A stretch of DNA of 64,000 bases from Eudromia elegans (Eukaryota > Chordata > Aves > Tinamiformes > Tinamidae): NCBI GenBank assembly GCA_003342815.1, contig PTEX01000416.1:62001-126000 (forward strand), read 5' to 3'. The notes under the pieces were generated by a model that was given only the letters and a program-made list of their open reading frames with translations, ran no database searches and was not told where the DNA came from. Below are positions 26,463-38,970 of this stretch, in pieces (position 1 is the first letter of the stretch; each line of letters opens with the position of its first letter). The position numbers and the translations under genes are program-made.

Positions 26463-26550
26463 CACAATACAGCTAAAGAGTGAGCACCCTTTAGCTATGT
26501 TATGTCAGCTAATGGGCTAAAGAGTACCCACTCTTCAGCTGTATTATGTG
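26463..26550 (-). repeat. Large imperfect inverted repeat that folds best on the minus strand
   Basis: The left arm at 26463-26495 (33 bases) and the right arm at 26516-26550 (35 bases) are inverted copies around a 20-base loop. There is one 2-base bulge and four differing positions. All four differences are transitions that would be A-C mismatches in a + strand RNA but G-U wobbles in a minus strand RNA. A minus strand transcript would therefore pair along the whole stem. The shape is like a microRNA precursor. A decayed small inverted-repeat transposon is the main alternative. Confidence 0.7.
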
Positions 26551-27353
26551 ACACAAGTCCATACCAGCCTGGAAACTTTGACTGCGGGTAAGGAAAATGA
26601 ATCTCTGTGAGGAGGATATCCGTAAATACTGTTCTGCTATACTATTGAGGTTTGATGTGAATGCATGTCACATATTGTCTTTCACCTGTTATTTCTCTGA
26701 GGCTGAGTGCTAGTGCTAACAGTAAAATTTCACTGGCTTACTTTAGCAGAATATTAATGAAAATCTTCTAAATCTTCACACATGCACATTCAAGGCAGCA
26801 GTTGATTCCACTATTCCAAGAGACATTGCAAGCCTTTACTTATTGTCAAGCTTTGTGCATATGCGTGCATGTGAAAGGTCAGAGATGGTTGTTCTATCAT
26901 TTGGGATAAACATAACTGAATTGAAATGTCACAGCAGTTGTACCTAGCAGTTTTAAATCTTCGGAGTGTTGCAAGCCTGTGGATTTTCCTGCCAAGCAAA
27001 TAAAAATCGACTCTCTGACAGTACAAATTTACATGATTACAGATAATATATTTTACATCATGCTTGTGGAGTTTCTAAGCTCCAGTAGAGCACAGGCAGC
27101 ATTTGCACTTGATTGGAGTTGAGAAGCTTGCTGTGAGGCTCCAGAGCATGGAACTAGGCTTTTAACAGAAAATTGTGAAAGGCATCAGTGAATCTAATCG
27201 TCTGTGTGCGGCTGATTGATGTTAACCTCTTTAGACCTCTCAGACATTATAAAAGAATTCTACAGAAGAAGTCAGAGGATGTCAAGCTATAATAAAAAAG
27301 AACAAAGAAAATTAATTTTAAATAATTATTTGAAGAAAAGGCAGCCTCCCCAT

Positions 27354-27448
27354 AAGAAAAGCTATCTCCTATGCTATCTAATGCTAAGCTATCTCCTATG
27401 CTATCTATGCTAAGAAAAGCTATCTCCTATATAGCATTCTCCTATGAA
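27354..27448. repeat. Short tandem repeat, about three units of 26-37 bases
   Basis: Three imperfect copies share the core AAGCTATCTCCTAT or AAAAGCTATCTCCTAT (units near 27354-27385, 27386-27411 and 27412-27448). The units differ in length because an AAGAA lead and an AATGCT tail are variably present. No coding significance is seen. Confidence 0.75.
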
Positions 27449-29055
27449 GAGATCATAAAGCTTTTGTAACATGTTTATAGCTCATTGTTTGAATTGTTTC
27501 TGTCTCGAGAATGAGTGCTGGGTAACAGTATGCAGGAATTTGCTGATCCCGGGGAAAGGAAGTTGCTGGAGAGTTTATTGGACCTCCTTTCCCCAGGAAG
27601 GACTTCTTTGAAGACAATGTAGTGATTAGTTCAAATGGGAAAGAAGGGGATGGAGGTGCACATCTTCTCTATAGAAATGGGATGGTCTTTGTTAAAAAAG
27701 CATTTTCATATGTAAGAACATGCTACAAGACTAACTATGCTGAATTTTTGTGATTGTTAAGGAAAACGAAATCAAGAGGACAAGAAGGCAAGAAGAAGCA
27801 AGTTGAGCCCCATCATTTTTATCTGAGCTTCTTCTGAGCAGAGGTTTATTTATTTAGCAGATGGAGTGAGGGCGAGTCATAAAGAAGTACATGTGGAATT
27901 ACAAATTGCACTCATTATTGTTTATATAGTTGTTAGGTATATTTCTTGAACAGTCCTTCAGAAGAGGTGATAGAAATAGGGCTCTGTAGAAATTCTGCAG
28001 AAGTTTTTCTGAAACCTGTAGAACTTAATAGATAGTAGGATAATGGCTGCAATATTAAAAACAAAACGAAACAAAACTACAGCTTTTTATGGCAGAAAAG
28101 CCCACTCAGTTACATCAGCAATAGAGTTAAAGTTATAAGATATTTTATGGTTCTCTAATTAAACTCTAGAAATAACTTTCTAAAGAATTTATGTTTTCCT
28201 TCACTGTGGAAGACAGATACTATTTGATTAGGAGAAACAATTATTATTGAAAAACAGGCTGTTGACCACCTGCCTACTTTTAGCATATGTTCTGCTTAGC
28301 AGGTATAAAATTAAGTTATATACTGTAAAACATCTATGAAGTGGGTGCTTCATGGCATCAATGAATCTCAACATATGTTGTTTAATGACTTGTAACTGTT
28401 CCAATTTTCAATATAATAGTATTTTATAATTCTATTTGAAAACAGTATCTTGTTGAGGACAGGCAAAAAATATCCAGACTCTTAAGTCTTTCTCCCACGA
28501 TGCTCAAAATACCAGGTAGTCATAAACTCTCACAGTCCCTTCCCTCAGCAATTTCTCAGTCTTATTCCTCTTTCTATAATTTATTTTTTTAGGGCTAGAA
28601 CTATTTCTTACTCTTCTTTAGCACATGGAAACTCTGAACTCGCCTGATTACCTTGCTGTGATAACTCTGTTGTTTTGAGCTAACAAATAATGCTTCTGGC
28701 AGACAATAATTTCTGCTCAATGTGGCTGCTCACAGAGACAGAAGACATAACCTTAGCTTTGGGTGCAGTTTCTACAAAGCGTAACATAGCCCCCGGGATT
28801 AACCAGGACAACTGGATGTTCAGAAAGCAGGAAAGCTTGGAGTTGCTGACAGACAGTCAGGCACCTGCTAGGGCATGTAGGGGAGCTGAACCATTGGGTG
28901 CTTTCTTCTCTCCGCCACTTTGAGTGTACTGTGACAGATGGGATTTAGAATTGATTGACGTATCTTATAGGATCTGTGCCAATTTAAATTATCTTGAAGA
29001 TTTATTGCATAAAAAATTAAGGTGAACTGCAGGACCTGATGAATTAACTCACTGC

Positions 29056-29697
29056 AAAAGAGAGAGAGGGGGAGACAGAAGGAGAGAGGGAGACAAAAAA
29101 GGAGAGAGAGGGAAAGGGGGGAGATAAAAGGAGCAGAAGGGAGAAGAAGATGGAGAGGAGCAGGCAGAGGGAGAGGAGAGAAAAAAAAGAGGAAGAAACA
29201 AAGAAAATAATGAAAATAAAGAAAGAAGAGGGAGGGAAGGAAGAAGGGAGGAAGGGAGGGAGGGAGGAAGGAAGGGAGGAAGGAAGGAAGGGAGGGAGGG
29301 AGGGAGGAAGGGAGGAAGGAAGGGAGGAAGGAAGGGNNNNNNNNNNNNNNNNNNNNNNNNNNNNNNNNNNNNNNNNNNNNNNNNNNNNNNNNNNNNNNNN
29401 NNNNNNNNNNNNNNNNNNNNNNNNNNNNNNNNNNNNNNNNNNNNNNNNNNNNNNNNNNNNNNNNNNNNNNNNNNNNNNNNNNNNNNNNNNNNNNNNNNNN
29501 NNNNNNNNNNNNNNNNNNNNNNNNNNNNNNNNNNNNNNNNNNNNNNGGAAGGAAGGAAGGAAGGAAGGAAGGAAGGAAGGAAGGAAGGAAGGAAGGAAGG
29601 AAGGAAGGAAGGAAGGAAGGAAGGAAGGAAGGAAGGAAGGACAAAGGTGTTAAAGGGAAAGAAAAAGAAAGAAGGAAAAGGAAAAGGAAGGAAGAAG
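29056..29697 (+). repeat. Purine-only tract and GGAA microsatellite
   Basis: Nearly pure purine on the + strand runs for over 600 bases. It grades from GAGA and GGGA types into GGAA units, becoming perfect GGAA repeats at 29547-29640. A gap of N sits inside it. Long open frames on both strands here are by-products of the repeat. Such DNA can form triplexes, and GGAA arrays are potential ETS-factor binding platforms. Confidence 0.95.
29337..29546. other. Assembly gap of 210 N within the GGAA repeat
   Basis: The N run is flanked on both sides by GGAA or GGGA units, so the true repeat length is unknown and the gap size may be arbitrary. Confidence 0.95.
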
Positions 29698-30370
29698 GAG
29701 CACTTAACACCACTCCCTCTACCCTCTACCCTGCAGTCTGAGAGTAGAGAATCTAAACAAAGAGAAAAATAAGAGGGAATTGTCTGATGACAAGTGCACT
29801 CCAGATTGCATATGAGTTGCTTAGAGCTGTCACTCTACAGCATTACAAGGTGACAGCATCAAAAAATCTTTAGGTTGCTATCAAAGACAAATGGGCTTCT
29901 TAAGCAGACGCATTATTCTTTAGCAAGGCTGCCCTGAAGTATAGGGTGGTATGTAATACGCATGAAATAAATGGGCTTAAATAAACTACTTATGGGAGAG
30001 AATGTTGGGAAGAATTCCAGCATCTATTTGTATTGAATCTAAACTTTATTATATTTTTCTGGGATAAATACTCAGCATAATACTCTGCTCTTATAACCTA
30101 CAACAATTCAGTTTCGTTCATGTCTAAGTGGGTGTTGCAGAGCTGTTGTTACTGCTGGCACATCTGAAGGAATAGTCCATTCACCCAGGAGGACATAACA
30201 CCATTTTAAAAGTCAGAGACAAAGAATCAGGATGAGAACTTATTAGAGTTGGTAATTTAGAAGCAGTGACAGCAGCACAAAGCTGCTTTACTCTGTCAGC
30301 CCCTAATCTCTACCAAGGACTATACTTGAGAGAATAAAGTGTGAGGACTTGTCAGGAATATCAGCAAAGG

Positions 30371-30560
30371 TGCCCCAGTCGCGCGAGGGCCTAGCAACGC
30401 AGAGCCAGAGCCATCCCAGCAGGGCTCCTGGCGCGGTACCAGCCGTGCCGCTGGCATCCCTCCCCTGCTGTCAGAACTGCAAGGCAGGTCACTGCCTCCT
30501 CTCCTTGTGCTCTCAGCTTCCAGAAGCAAAGGGACAATATTGCTCGGCCCAGCGCCAGTT
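30371..30560. other. CpG-rich islet in AT-rich DNA
   Basis: About ten CpG dinucleotides occur in roughly 190 bases (for example TCGCGCGAGG near 30379 and GGCGCGGTACC near 30431), while the flanks have almost none. No splice-linked exon or known repeat is recognisable. It could be a small orphan CpG island, part of an endogenous retroviral LTR, or a translocated GC-rich piece. Confidence 0.5.
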
Positions 30561-33500
30561 GCCTGGTGTGACAGCATTGGATCAGCTCCCCACCTGACAT
30601 AAGCCAGGCAGAAGGAAAGTAGACAATGTTCTGAAAGGTGAGAAGAAGCAAGGAGAAGGTGACAGCAGCCTGGCGAAGCATCCAGCAAGAGAGAGAGTGC
30701 TAAATCTAACAGGGTGACCTTGAGGCAAAGCACCCACTTCGCTTATTGAAGCAAAAAGTGGTTATTTGTGTTTTACAAGGACTGTATCTGGCCCAGAAGA
30801 AGGTGGAAAAAAAGTTGATTTTTAGAATATGTAATTTTCTGATGATTAACTTAAAGAGATTAAATGTTGGAGCTTAAAAGAGGATTTGGCATCCACAGAA
30901 AAACGGGGCATTTGATTTTATCAACACTGCTACAATATCTATGTCGCAAACACATTCCTAAAGCCATGGAGATGATCCTGAGCTGAACCTTCTATTCAAC
31001 ACTTTAATCTTAAGGGATATTCTAAGAGTTGTCTGATAGACAGACTGCCAGTTGTCAGAGTGTCTGTCAACTGTGAGAGCTAGCAGCATATGCTGAGACA
31101 AGCTGGAAAGGGCAGGGTAAAAGAGATGACTTCTCTGTTTATATAACAGAAGCTCAGCAGAATTGGAAGGAGCAGCCTTGTCTGAAGGTATGAAAACCAA
31201 AAAATTTGAAATTTCCCTGGGAAATCCGTTGAGTGCACAAAGTAAACAGTGCTCTACTTTCTTTGATGATTCATTGTTATTATTTATATTACTGTTTAGT
31301 ACCAATGATTGCTTAACCTATCATTTTGAGTCAAATGTTTCTTGTGCGGGTCATTTTATAAGAACCTAACTGACATTTCTGGTCAGAGGGGTTTTTCATA
31401 ATCTAAGTTATTTCTACCCTTTAAAAATTTGCAGAATATTCTAATAGAATACAAAGTGAAGTTGCCTCACTGCTTCTGAAAAGACCTGTGCTTCTGATGT
31501 GCATCTAATACACTTTGGAGAAGGAAATTTCAAGATTTTAAATACTGTATAGGAACTTTTGAAGTTTTTCACTGTGGTCATTTCCATCATTCCCTCTTTA
31601 GCCCACTGAGCTTTTCAATAGATCCCTCATGTATGTTGTCTTCCTAAAGGTGGAGAAGAATAACAGGATTAAAATAAGACTGTATTAAAACAGTCCAACA
31701 AGATTGAGGAGTGGTTGCAATGGTGGTATTGAGGAGGATTGGAATCTTGGTGCAGCGTGACACAGAGCCACAGGTAATCTGGATGTGGCCTGCTCTTTGT
31801 TTCAGCTGTCTTTGTCAAACTGATTATGTTTGGAATAGCTGGGGGTTACCTTGAGTCCTAGGATTCATTCACACCACATCAAGACTGACCTGTGGCCCTG
31901 TGTCATGATTCACCAGTGTCCTCATCCTTCCCACTACCACCATTGCCACCATTTGTCAGTCCTGTTTGCCCATGGACTGACAACATTCAGGTCCTCTGAA
32001 AAGTGAGAAAATGTAGGAGTGACCCCAGCTGTGGTCTAAATGTGAAGACCTTGTGGAAATATTTTGCCGAGACATGCAATCTACAGACAATGTAGAAAGT
32101 TACTGGTTGTTGCTGCTAAGGGCATTAGTAATTCATTCTAACGAGTAAAAGAGTGCCAGGTGTCCCCTTCATCTGTGCATTCAGGTTGGCAGAATGAGCT
32201 CATCATGCAGCAACTGAAGTACAGTACTGAAGTGGTCTAGACTTTTTCATGAATTTCAGACAGCAGGTATATTTTGGTGGCCAAGTTTTTACTGAGACGT
32301 GAAACACGGATATGAAGTGATGCCTGCTTTTGGTATCAGAATACCCTGAGAAAAGGCATTTTTTTCTATCTTCCATTTGTTTGTTTTTTGTTTATCCATT
32401 CCCCTTTTCAATTACAAAAAGCAGAAGAATCTATATTGATTTTCTCTGAAAAAAAAAGACATAAATAACTGAATTATTGCTCCAGTTATTTGAAATCTAC
32501 TGGTTATAGAGCTTATTTGCTAAGCTATACAAAAGTTAATTTCACCTTATCACCCATGGGCCTCTGAGACACATCCACTTCACAGTGTGTGCTGCATCTG
32601 GTAAAGAGAAAAGCTTATGCTATTTCATTTAGCTGAGTGTTAAGGGAACCGCTAAATACAGGGTACCAAGTTCAGAAAAAGAGTTGTCTAAGAAAAGAGT
32701 ACAAAAGCAGATTGATCTAGTTAAAAGAGTTGCAGGTGCTTTAATTTTCTCCTACAAATCAGCAGCACACATGATTGGAGGCAGCAATGTGTGCTGTCAT
32801 ACAACAACAGAGACAAGGTACTTATTAAAGATATTAAAGAGCTCTTCTGGAAGTTCAATGATCGTTATAGCTTCTTATTACCTGACAGCATATAACCAGT
32901 GAACGACTACAGATATAACAGCATCAGAAGGCAGTTTATAACTATGCATTCAACCAAGTTTATCAAGAGCATATTTACAGAAAGTTCTAAAACCTAAAAC
33001 ATTTTGGGGTTTATCATTAAGCAGCAATGTCAAATTTTAATAAAAGAAATTAGTTAATGAGTGTACAGTGCTCTGAAGATATGAAATGCTATTTAAGTTG
33101 TGGGACAGCAAATCAAGGTAAGGAATACAGTCTCAGTCTTGGAGAAAGAATTATTTTCATTTAATAGTACAATTCTTGAGGAGCATGAGAATTGAAATAC
33201 ACTTTACTCCTTGATCAGAAGAGAGTCTTCTCATTTTGATGATGATATTTTGGACTGAAAATCAAAACATTAGGTTCTTAAAAATATATCTTTTCTATTT
33301 CATCTTATTAAAGGAAAAATATTTGCCCTTGCTTTCTGATTTGTAATGTAGATTTTGCCAAGGGAACTTTGCAATGATGATGTGACATTATAAGAATTAT
33401 AAATCAGTTAGGCTTCTTGGGTGGCTATTAATTCAGTTATAAAACACTTTTCTACAGCATTTTTTAAGAAAATATTCTTTGAGATTAAACAGAGAATGTG

Positions 33501-33693
33501 CCATTAATAATAACTGACAAATCTTAAGGACAAAGTGGCTGAAAATTTTGTTTATCATAATGTGACTTTTTGCATTTTAGTCATTTTTTTTTAATTTTGA
33601 CAACACAATAAGCTATTTAAAAAATCCAAAACTTATTATAACTTTTCAAAGCATATTTGTATAAATTAGTTAAGCAGTAATTTTATGTAATAC

Positions 33694-33715
33694 ATTTCCC
33701 TTTCATAAGGGAAAT
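33694..33715. repeat. Small hairpin
   Basis: ATTTCCCTT and AAGGGAAAT are perfect inverted arms around a 4-base loop. It is too short to interpret further. Confidence 0.6.
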
Positions 33716-33960
33716 ACATTTCAGTGATACAAATGGATTGATTTAGGAATTTTGTTTCCTAGTATTTTAGTGAGAATTCCTAATTGTCATTGTTGACCTT
33801 ATCTAGTACTGATTCTGCTTCAAATGAGAGGACATTTCACATTTCCTTTCCAGTCAATATTTCTATGATTTTAAAGTCTTCAGTTCTTGTCTTAAAAATG
33901 GAACAAATATAAATCTGTGCCAGATGTCTTGCTACGCATTTGCTCAGATACACACTAGGA

Positions 33961-33980
33961 GTGCCACTTAGTGCCACTTA
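33961..33980. repeat. Tandem duplication of a 10-base unit
   Basis: GTGCCACTTA occurs twice head to tail. Nothing nearby gives it a role. Confidence 0.7.
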
Positions 33981-35900
33981 AAACTGCAGATAATTTTTTC
34001 TCCCTACTGATCTTTGTAAAAGTAGCAATAGGTTAACACTCTCAAAGACAACAATAGTCCAGTGCTGTTCATCATAAAAAAGGCACATAAGTATATTATA
34101 TTTTGGTGGCTTTTCTGGTGAGTTGTTCTTTTCCATTTGTGAGCTCTCAAACACTTTCCAATAGCGAGTGATGTGAACTCCGGTATAAAAACCAGAAGTC
34201 TTCTGACAATCACTTGCTTATTCTCAGTTATTTATTGTGTCTCCAGATCTTCAAGACAAAAGAATCTATATGTACTTATTCATGCTGTTATCATCTCAAA
34301 GGAAATTATGTACTGTGTTGGAGCTGTAATATTCTGTCATTTGTTGTAATTCTGTAAATCCTTCAGTAACATGCATTTATTCTTTTTGTTGTCTTAGCTG
34401 TGTTATTGGCAATCTCTGCGCTTAAAAGAATGAGAATGTCCCCTTTATGTTGGGTTAGGTAAGAAGATAGAAATAAGTGTTAACTTTATTGGCCTAGTAA
34501 GAGAAGAGAAAGTACGAAACACACACACACACAAAGCTATGCAGGGTCTACATGAGCCACCTCTGTCTGGATAGGATATTGAGTCTGTCAGGAATACATC
34601 TTGTATAGCTGTCCCAAAAAGACAAACGGGTGCTGCAGTGCTGTGGTTTATACACTCTATTGTCAGGTGCTTTAATCCTGGATGTAATCTAGAGCCCTGT
34701 GCAGGGCACCTGCCATCTGAGTGTGGAGGCACCTGGGTACAGGGTCCCATTGGGCTAGGCAATAAGAAATGCTCACATCCTGGCGTGATAATGAGTTTTT
34801 ATTCAGGGGCCAGGGAGAAAACTAATTTCATTTTGGATCAGCCCATTAAATCCTTCTCTGATAATGGAGAGGAAATTGGGCCACAGAAAAGTGGTCAATA
34901 TGAGCTTATTGACTGTCAAAGCAGAGACCTCACAGTTGGAGGGAGAGAAGTTCTAGATTCTGGGTCTGGCCTTTAAGACTTACACTGTATCTTACCTTGA
35001 AATGCATATTAGATGCAATGCATAAACAGTTCTTAGCTTTTGCTAAAGATGCTGGGGTCAGAGTAAAGACTGTTGTAGGGTTTGAAAGATATTCTCGGGG
35101 GAAGTTTGTGCAATACCTCTGTGTAACAGCTTCAAACCACAGCCATTACTCTTTCTCTTACCTAAGCACCACCAGCATCACTGTTTTCAAAATAAAGGTA
35201 TTGATTCTACCTCTGGGAGTGGCTGGACAAGCACACTGAAGGAGCTGCACTGATTAGAAAAAAATTGATAACCTTTCTCTTAGGCTCATTCTGTAAAATG
35301 AGGTGAAACAAAGCCTGCTGAATCACACTAAACAGAAGCTTCTCTGAAAAAAAAAAAAAAAAAAAGGGTGCAAGGAGTGATGACACATTTTGTCTTTTTT
35401 AATACAAAAATGCAGAGAAACTGAAATCTAACAGAATGAGGCATGTGAGTGAACTGTATTCAGTAACACTTGAACAACATCAAAACCCCTGATTACTCAA
35501 AAATGCCAAGTCAATCTTTTTTTGTAAATAACAAAGCACCATCCTTTCTCAGATACTTTAATTATTGCACGTGTTATCCAACACATGGTTTGCGTGCTTA
35601 CGAAAGGATGGCATAGAAAGAAATAAAAGAGTGGGCATGAGAGCGAAGAGTCTCTGAGACTTCCCTAACCCCTTTGCCCATTTCTTATGGGGATGCCTAT
35701 TGCACAAAACTAAATATGTCTAGATAGTGTTGCTCATTAGGGAGGAGACTGGCATTCCCTTTCCTGGAATGAGAGGTCATCAGCCCTTGTAGAATAGATT
35801 CTACTAGCTGCAAATGGCACTGTGAACTATTCAGCACATTGAAATATATACACTCATTGCTTCAGAATGAAAGAGGGATAGAGGGAAAATGGGTGCATAC

Positions 35901-35995
35901 TAATATTAATTAATTATCTAAGCAATGTTAATTAGGTGTCTGCATAATTAGATATGGGATAATGAGGTTTCATTTGCTGCATTTGTTAATATTTA
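35901..35995. promoter_or_regulatory. TAAT-motif cluster, candidate conserved regulatory element
   Basis: The stretch is packed with homeodomain-type cores (TAATATTAAT, TAATTA, TTAATTAGG, ATAATTAG, GATAATGAGG), with low-complexity sequence largely absent. Clusters of this kind are typical of developmental enhancers in gene deserts. No conservation data are available here, so the regulatory role is inference. Confidence 0.25.
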
Positions 35996-38199
35996 GTTGC
36001 TTCAAGCTCAATTCTTCATTAGGTAGATCATCTCTGCTTACTTGCTGTATATTTTTCAGAGTACCCGATAAGAAGTGTTCTCAGCTTTTCTAATGAAACA
36101 AAAAGGATTTACTCCAAGATATTTATGTAACTACCATAGTTAGTAAATGTTCCTTGACCTATTGGCTCTCTTTAGAATGTTTCCCTGGAGGACTTAAGTA
36201 TCTCTGAGAGAATATAGGACTGCCTGAATAATTAAATATATTATACATATATTTAATAAGTATGATAATTATTAAATGTAAGCAAACTTAGATTATTACA
36301 TTTTATATATTATTATACTTTGATTACTATATGCTCTAAATTTAGAGAAATTTAAACAAATCATCCTCAAGTTTTTATTACCTGTCTTCTGAAATTAGGA
36401 AGAATTTCTGAAGTATTAATAGTAATAATCAAATAAGCTGGTGATTATTCCTTATTTGTTACAATATGCTTCTGTTCACATTAAATTCATTTTACTAGGT
36501 AGCTGGATAAAGTTATTCAGAAATGTCCACAGGTTGGCAAAATAGATTTTAAAACTTAGTTTGGATTTTTAGGTATATAAGCTTTATATAAACACACTCT
36601 TTTATTCTATTTTTATCTTTCATGAATTTATTTTCTCTTCTTTTTTTTTCCTTTGCCATATTTTTTGATGACTATTTTAACTGTAGAGAATAACAAGTGC
36701 TTATATTCAAGAAATGTATTACTTTATTGATCTTTCTAACACCAAGAAAAGAGACTAACGAATGCAACAATTAGTCTACATAGCTCCTCATTAGAACACC
36801 ATCTCTTTCATTTTCTCATTTTGTCACCTATTCATCTCTACCTATATTAAGCTTTTTGCATGCTGTTGCCATTTCCTGGACAGCTGGCAACAACCATTTT
36901 TCCTGGCATGCTTATTTTCTCAGTTGGGTTTTACTCAAAAATCAAAGCATTTCTACTGTTTGCCGAGCTTTACTTCCACTGCATTTTCTTGTTCCTGTCC
37001 AGGAGCCAGGAAACATATTACTATTTCATGACTCAGGGAACAAATGATTCTATTTCAGCATTCTTTCTCACTAGTCATTTCTGCTCTTCAAACTAGCCAT
37101 TCTTTCTGGCATTGGAAACATACTTCGCAACACATTTGCTGACCATTTAACTAAATTCACTGTCCCAGCTCAGAGTGCTCATCGTTGATGTACCAGGAGC
37201 ATCCAGCAAATAGAAGGAGGGTTCACTTGCTTGAGTAGTTCATTTTTGTGAGTACTTCTCTCATGGGTACTCCCTACCTGACCGGGCAGAAGTCACAGAG
37301 GAAGGATATATTGCCAGTATGAAGCAGAGTGCATGCCCAGAAGGTAAAGATATGTAGGGCTGATGATTTTGGTCTTCTATAGGTCAGTGAAGTGTTCTAG
37401 TTGGCTATCCATGTGGGTATTACCTGTCCTAGAAATATATAACATATAGAAATCAGTGCTAGCTATTTCTTTAGTTGTTTCCTAAACCAGAAATAGAACA
37501 ATGTTATAAAAGCAGAAAGGTCCATTAATGGAAAGGTCCATAATATGGAAAGATCATTAAGTTTTGAAAATAAGTGGTTTCTCAGTTTGTGCCATTTGAC
37601 TGATGATATGCTGAGTGACGATAAGTTGGAGAGATTCAGCAATATAGTTCTTCAAGAGTTACAAGAGCTACACCATGTAGCATGTGTTACCAGTGGATGC
37701 CCCCTTCTGTCACACTGGACACTCTGGTTTTATTCTTCTGTCCACACTGCACGTGCTTATTCACATTGTTATGAAGGATAAAAGCTTAAGATAGCTTAAG
37801 ATGAGGTAGAGCAGAACCCTTTACAGCCAGCGTATCCTGTACATAGGATAGAACCATCTAGTCTTTCAAGACTATTTACAATGTCCGTTTACCTTAGAAG
37901 TGATATTGTTCCAAACAAGTGCTTTGATGAACTGCAAAGCAGCTATTTCATTTTTGTGCATACATGTACAAAATAACACATTTGCTGAGGGAGTAAATTG
38001 TTTACTCCAAAGAGAAGAGGACTCCTATCAATACAAGCAGAACCCATTCTTTCAAACATAATTTTACATACAGAAAATTGCCTGTCAGCAGTATGGTGAA
38101 AAAGACTGAGTCTACCTCAGCCAATTAAACTGGCAAATAGCATGTAATCTTAAAAGATCATACATTCAAACCTTTTGGGCATAGTTCTGCATAATTCGT

Positions 38200-38820
38200 T
38201 TCTGTTCTGCAGAGCTTCACAAGACTTTTGGGTAGCAGCTGTCAGAGGACTGAGAGCACTAATAGGACTTAACTTTCCTGACCAGCCTCACCTAGGGCTT
38301 CCTTGGGCTCTTTCTCATGCTCCAGGAGCTCTATTTCCACTCTTCAGTCCCTGCTTGAGCTGTGTTGCTAGTATTCCCGCCTCTTATTCTGTCTTCTGGA
38401 TGGACTTCTGTCAATACTACAGATATGGGCTGTAGGACAGAGCTCTTGGTTCATAGGTGTAGTTTATCTCTGATCCTGACTTGGGCCTTATATCCCTGAT
38501 GGACTAGGGTCCGAGTTGTAGCCCTATCTTCAGTACTGGTCCTGATCTCTTCTCCTTTTTTTTGTGAGGGGACTCCCTTGATGGACTTTGGACTTGGTTC
38601 ATTGCTTGCTGTGTTGGAGGCTGTTGATGGACCCTGTTACCAGCACTTGGATTTGTGGGACAATGCCCCATTGGTGAGGGCATGCCCTGCCGGGGGTGAC
38701 CCTTATTGCTTCATCTCCATCCTTTTGCTAACAGCTGGTCCTGTTTGTTCCTTGACAGAGGCAGTGGAAGAGCTTCTTGTTGTCCATGATCCTCTGTGAC
38801 TAGGGCAAAGAGGAAAGAAA
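38200..38820. other. GC-richer unclassified patch, possibly an old mobile element
   Basis: Composition is clearly less AT-rich than the flanks. The patch has recurring short phrases such as GATGGACT, GGTCCTG and GGACTTGG. No CR1 signature, target-site duplication or intact frame is visible. It may be a degraded LTR or another unrecognised repeat. Confidence 0.3.
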
Positions 38821-38925
38821 TGCTTTTTCTTCAGTCAAAGATCCATAATGGAATGTTTGATTTTTATCTACCTATGTAAAAATATGTGGATCTTAATTTT
38901 CATGAAAGTTCAGGCTTTGCAGTTA

Positions 38926-38970
38926 TAGTAGCTAATACTATAGCTAATACATTAGCTAAAGTAGCTAATG
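38926..38970. repeat. Short degenerate tandem repeat of TAGCTAATAC
   Basis: About four imperfect copies of a TAGCTAA-containing unit of roughly 10-12 bases occur in a row. Confidence 0.65.

Larger units (their letters stand above)
19491..29055. other. AT-rich gene desert, third part
   Basis: No gene or classifiable mobile element is seen. The stretch includes A-rich runs (23001-23017, 26291-26306), an AAAC-type simple repeat at 23471-23496, a large inverted repeat at 26463-26550 and a short tandem repeat at 27354-27448. Open frames are short and unsupported. Confidence 0.5.

Noticed and set aside
28868..29713. Long Ser/Leu/Pro-rich minus strand frame and Lys/Glu/Gly/Arg-rich plus strand frame
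   Set aside because: Both are translations of the GGAA/purine microsatellite and its gap.
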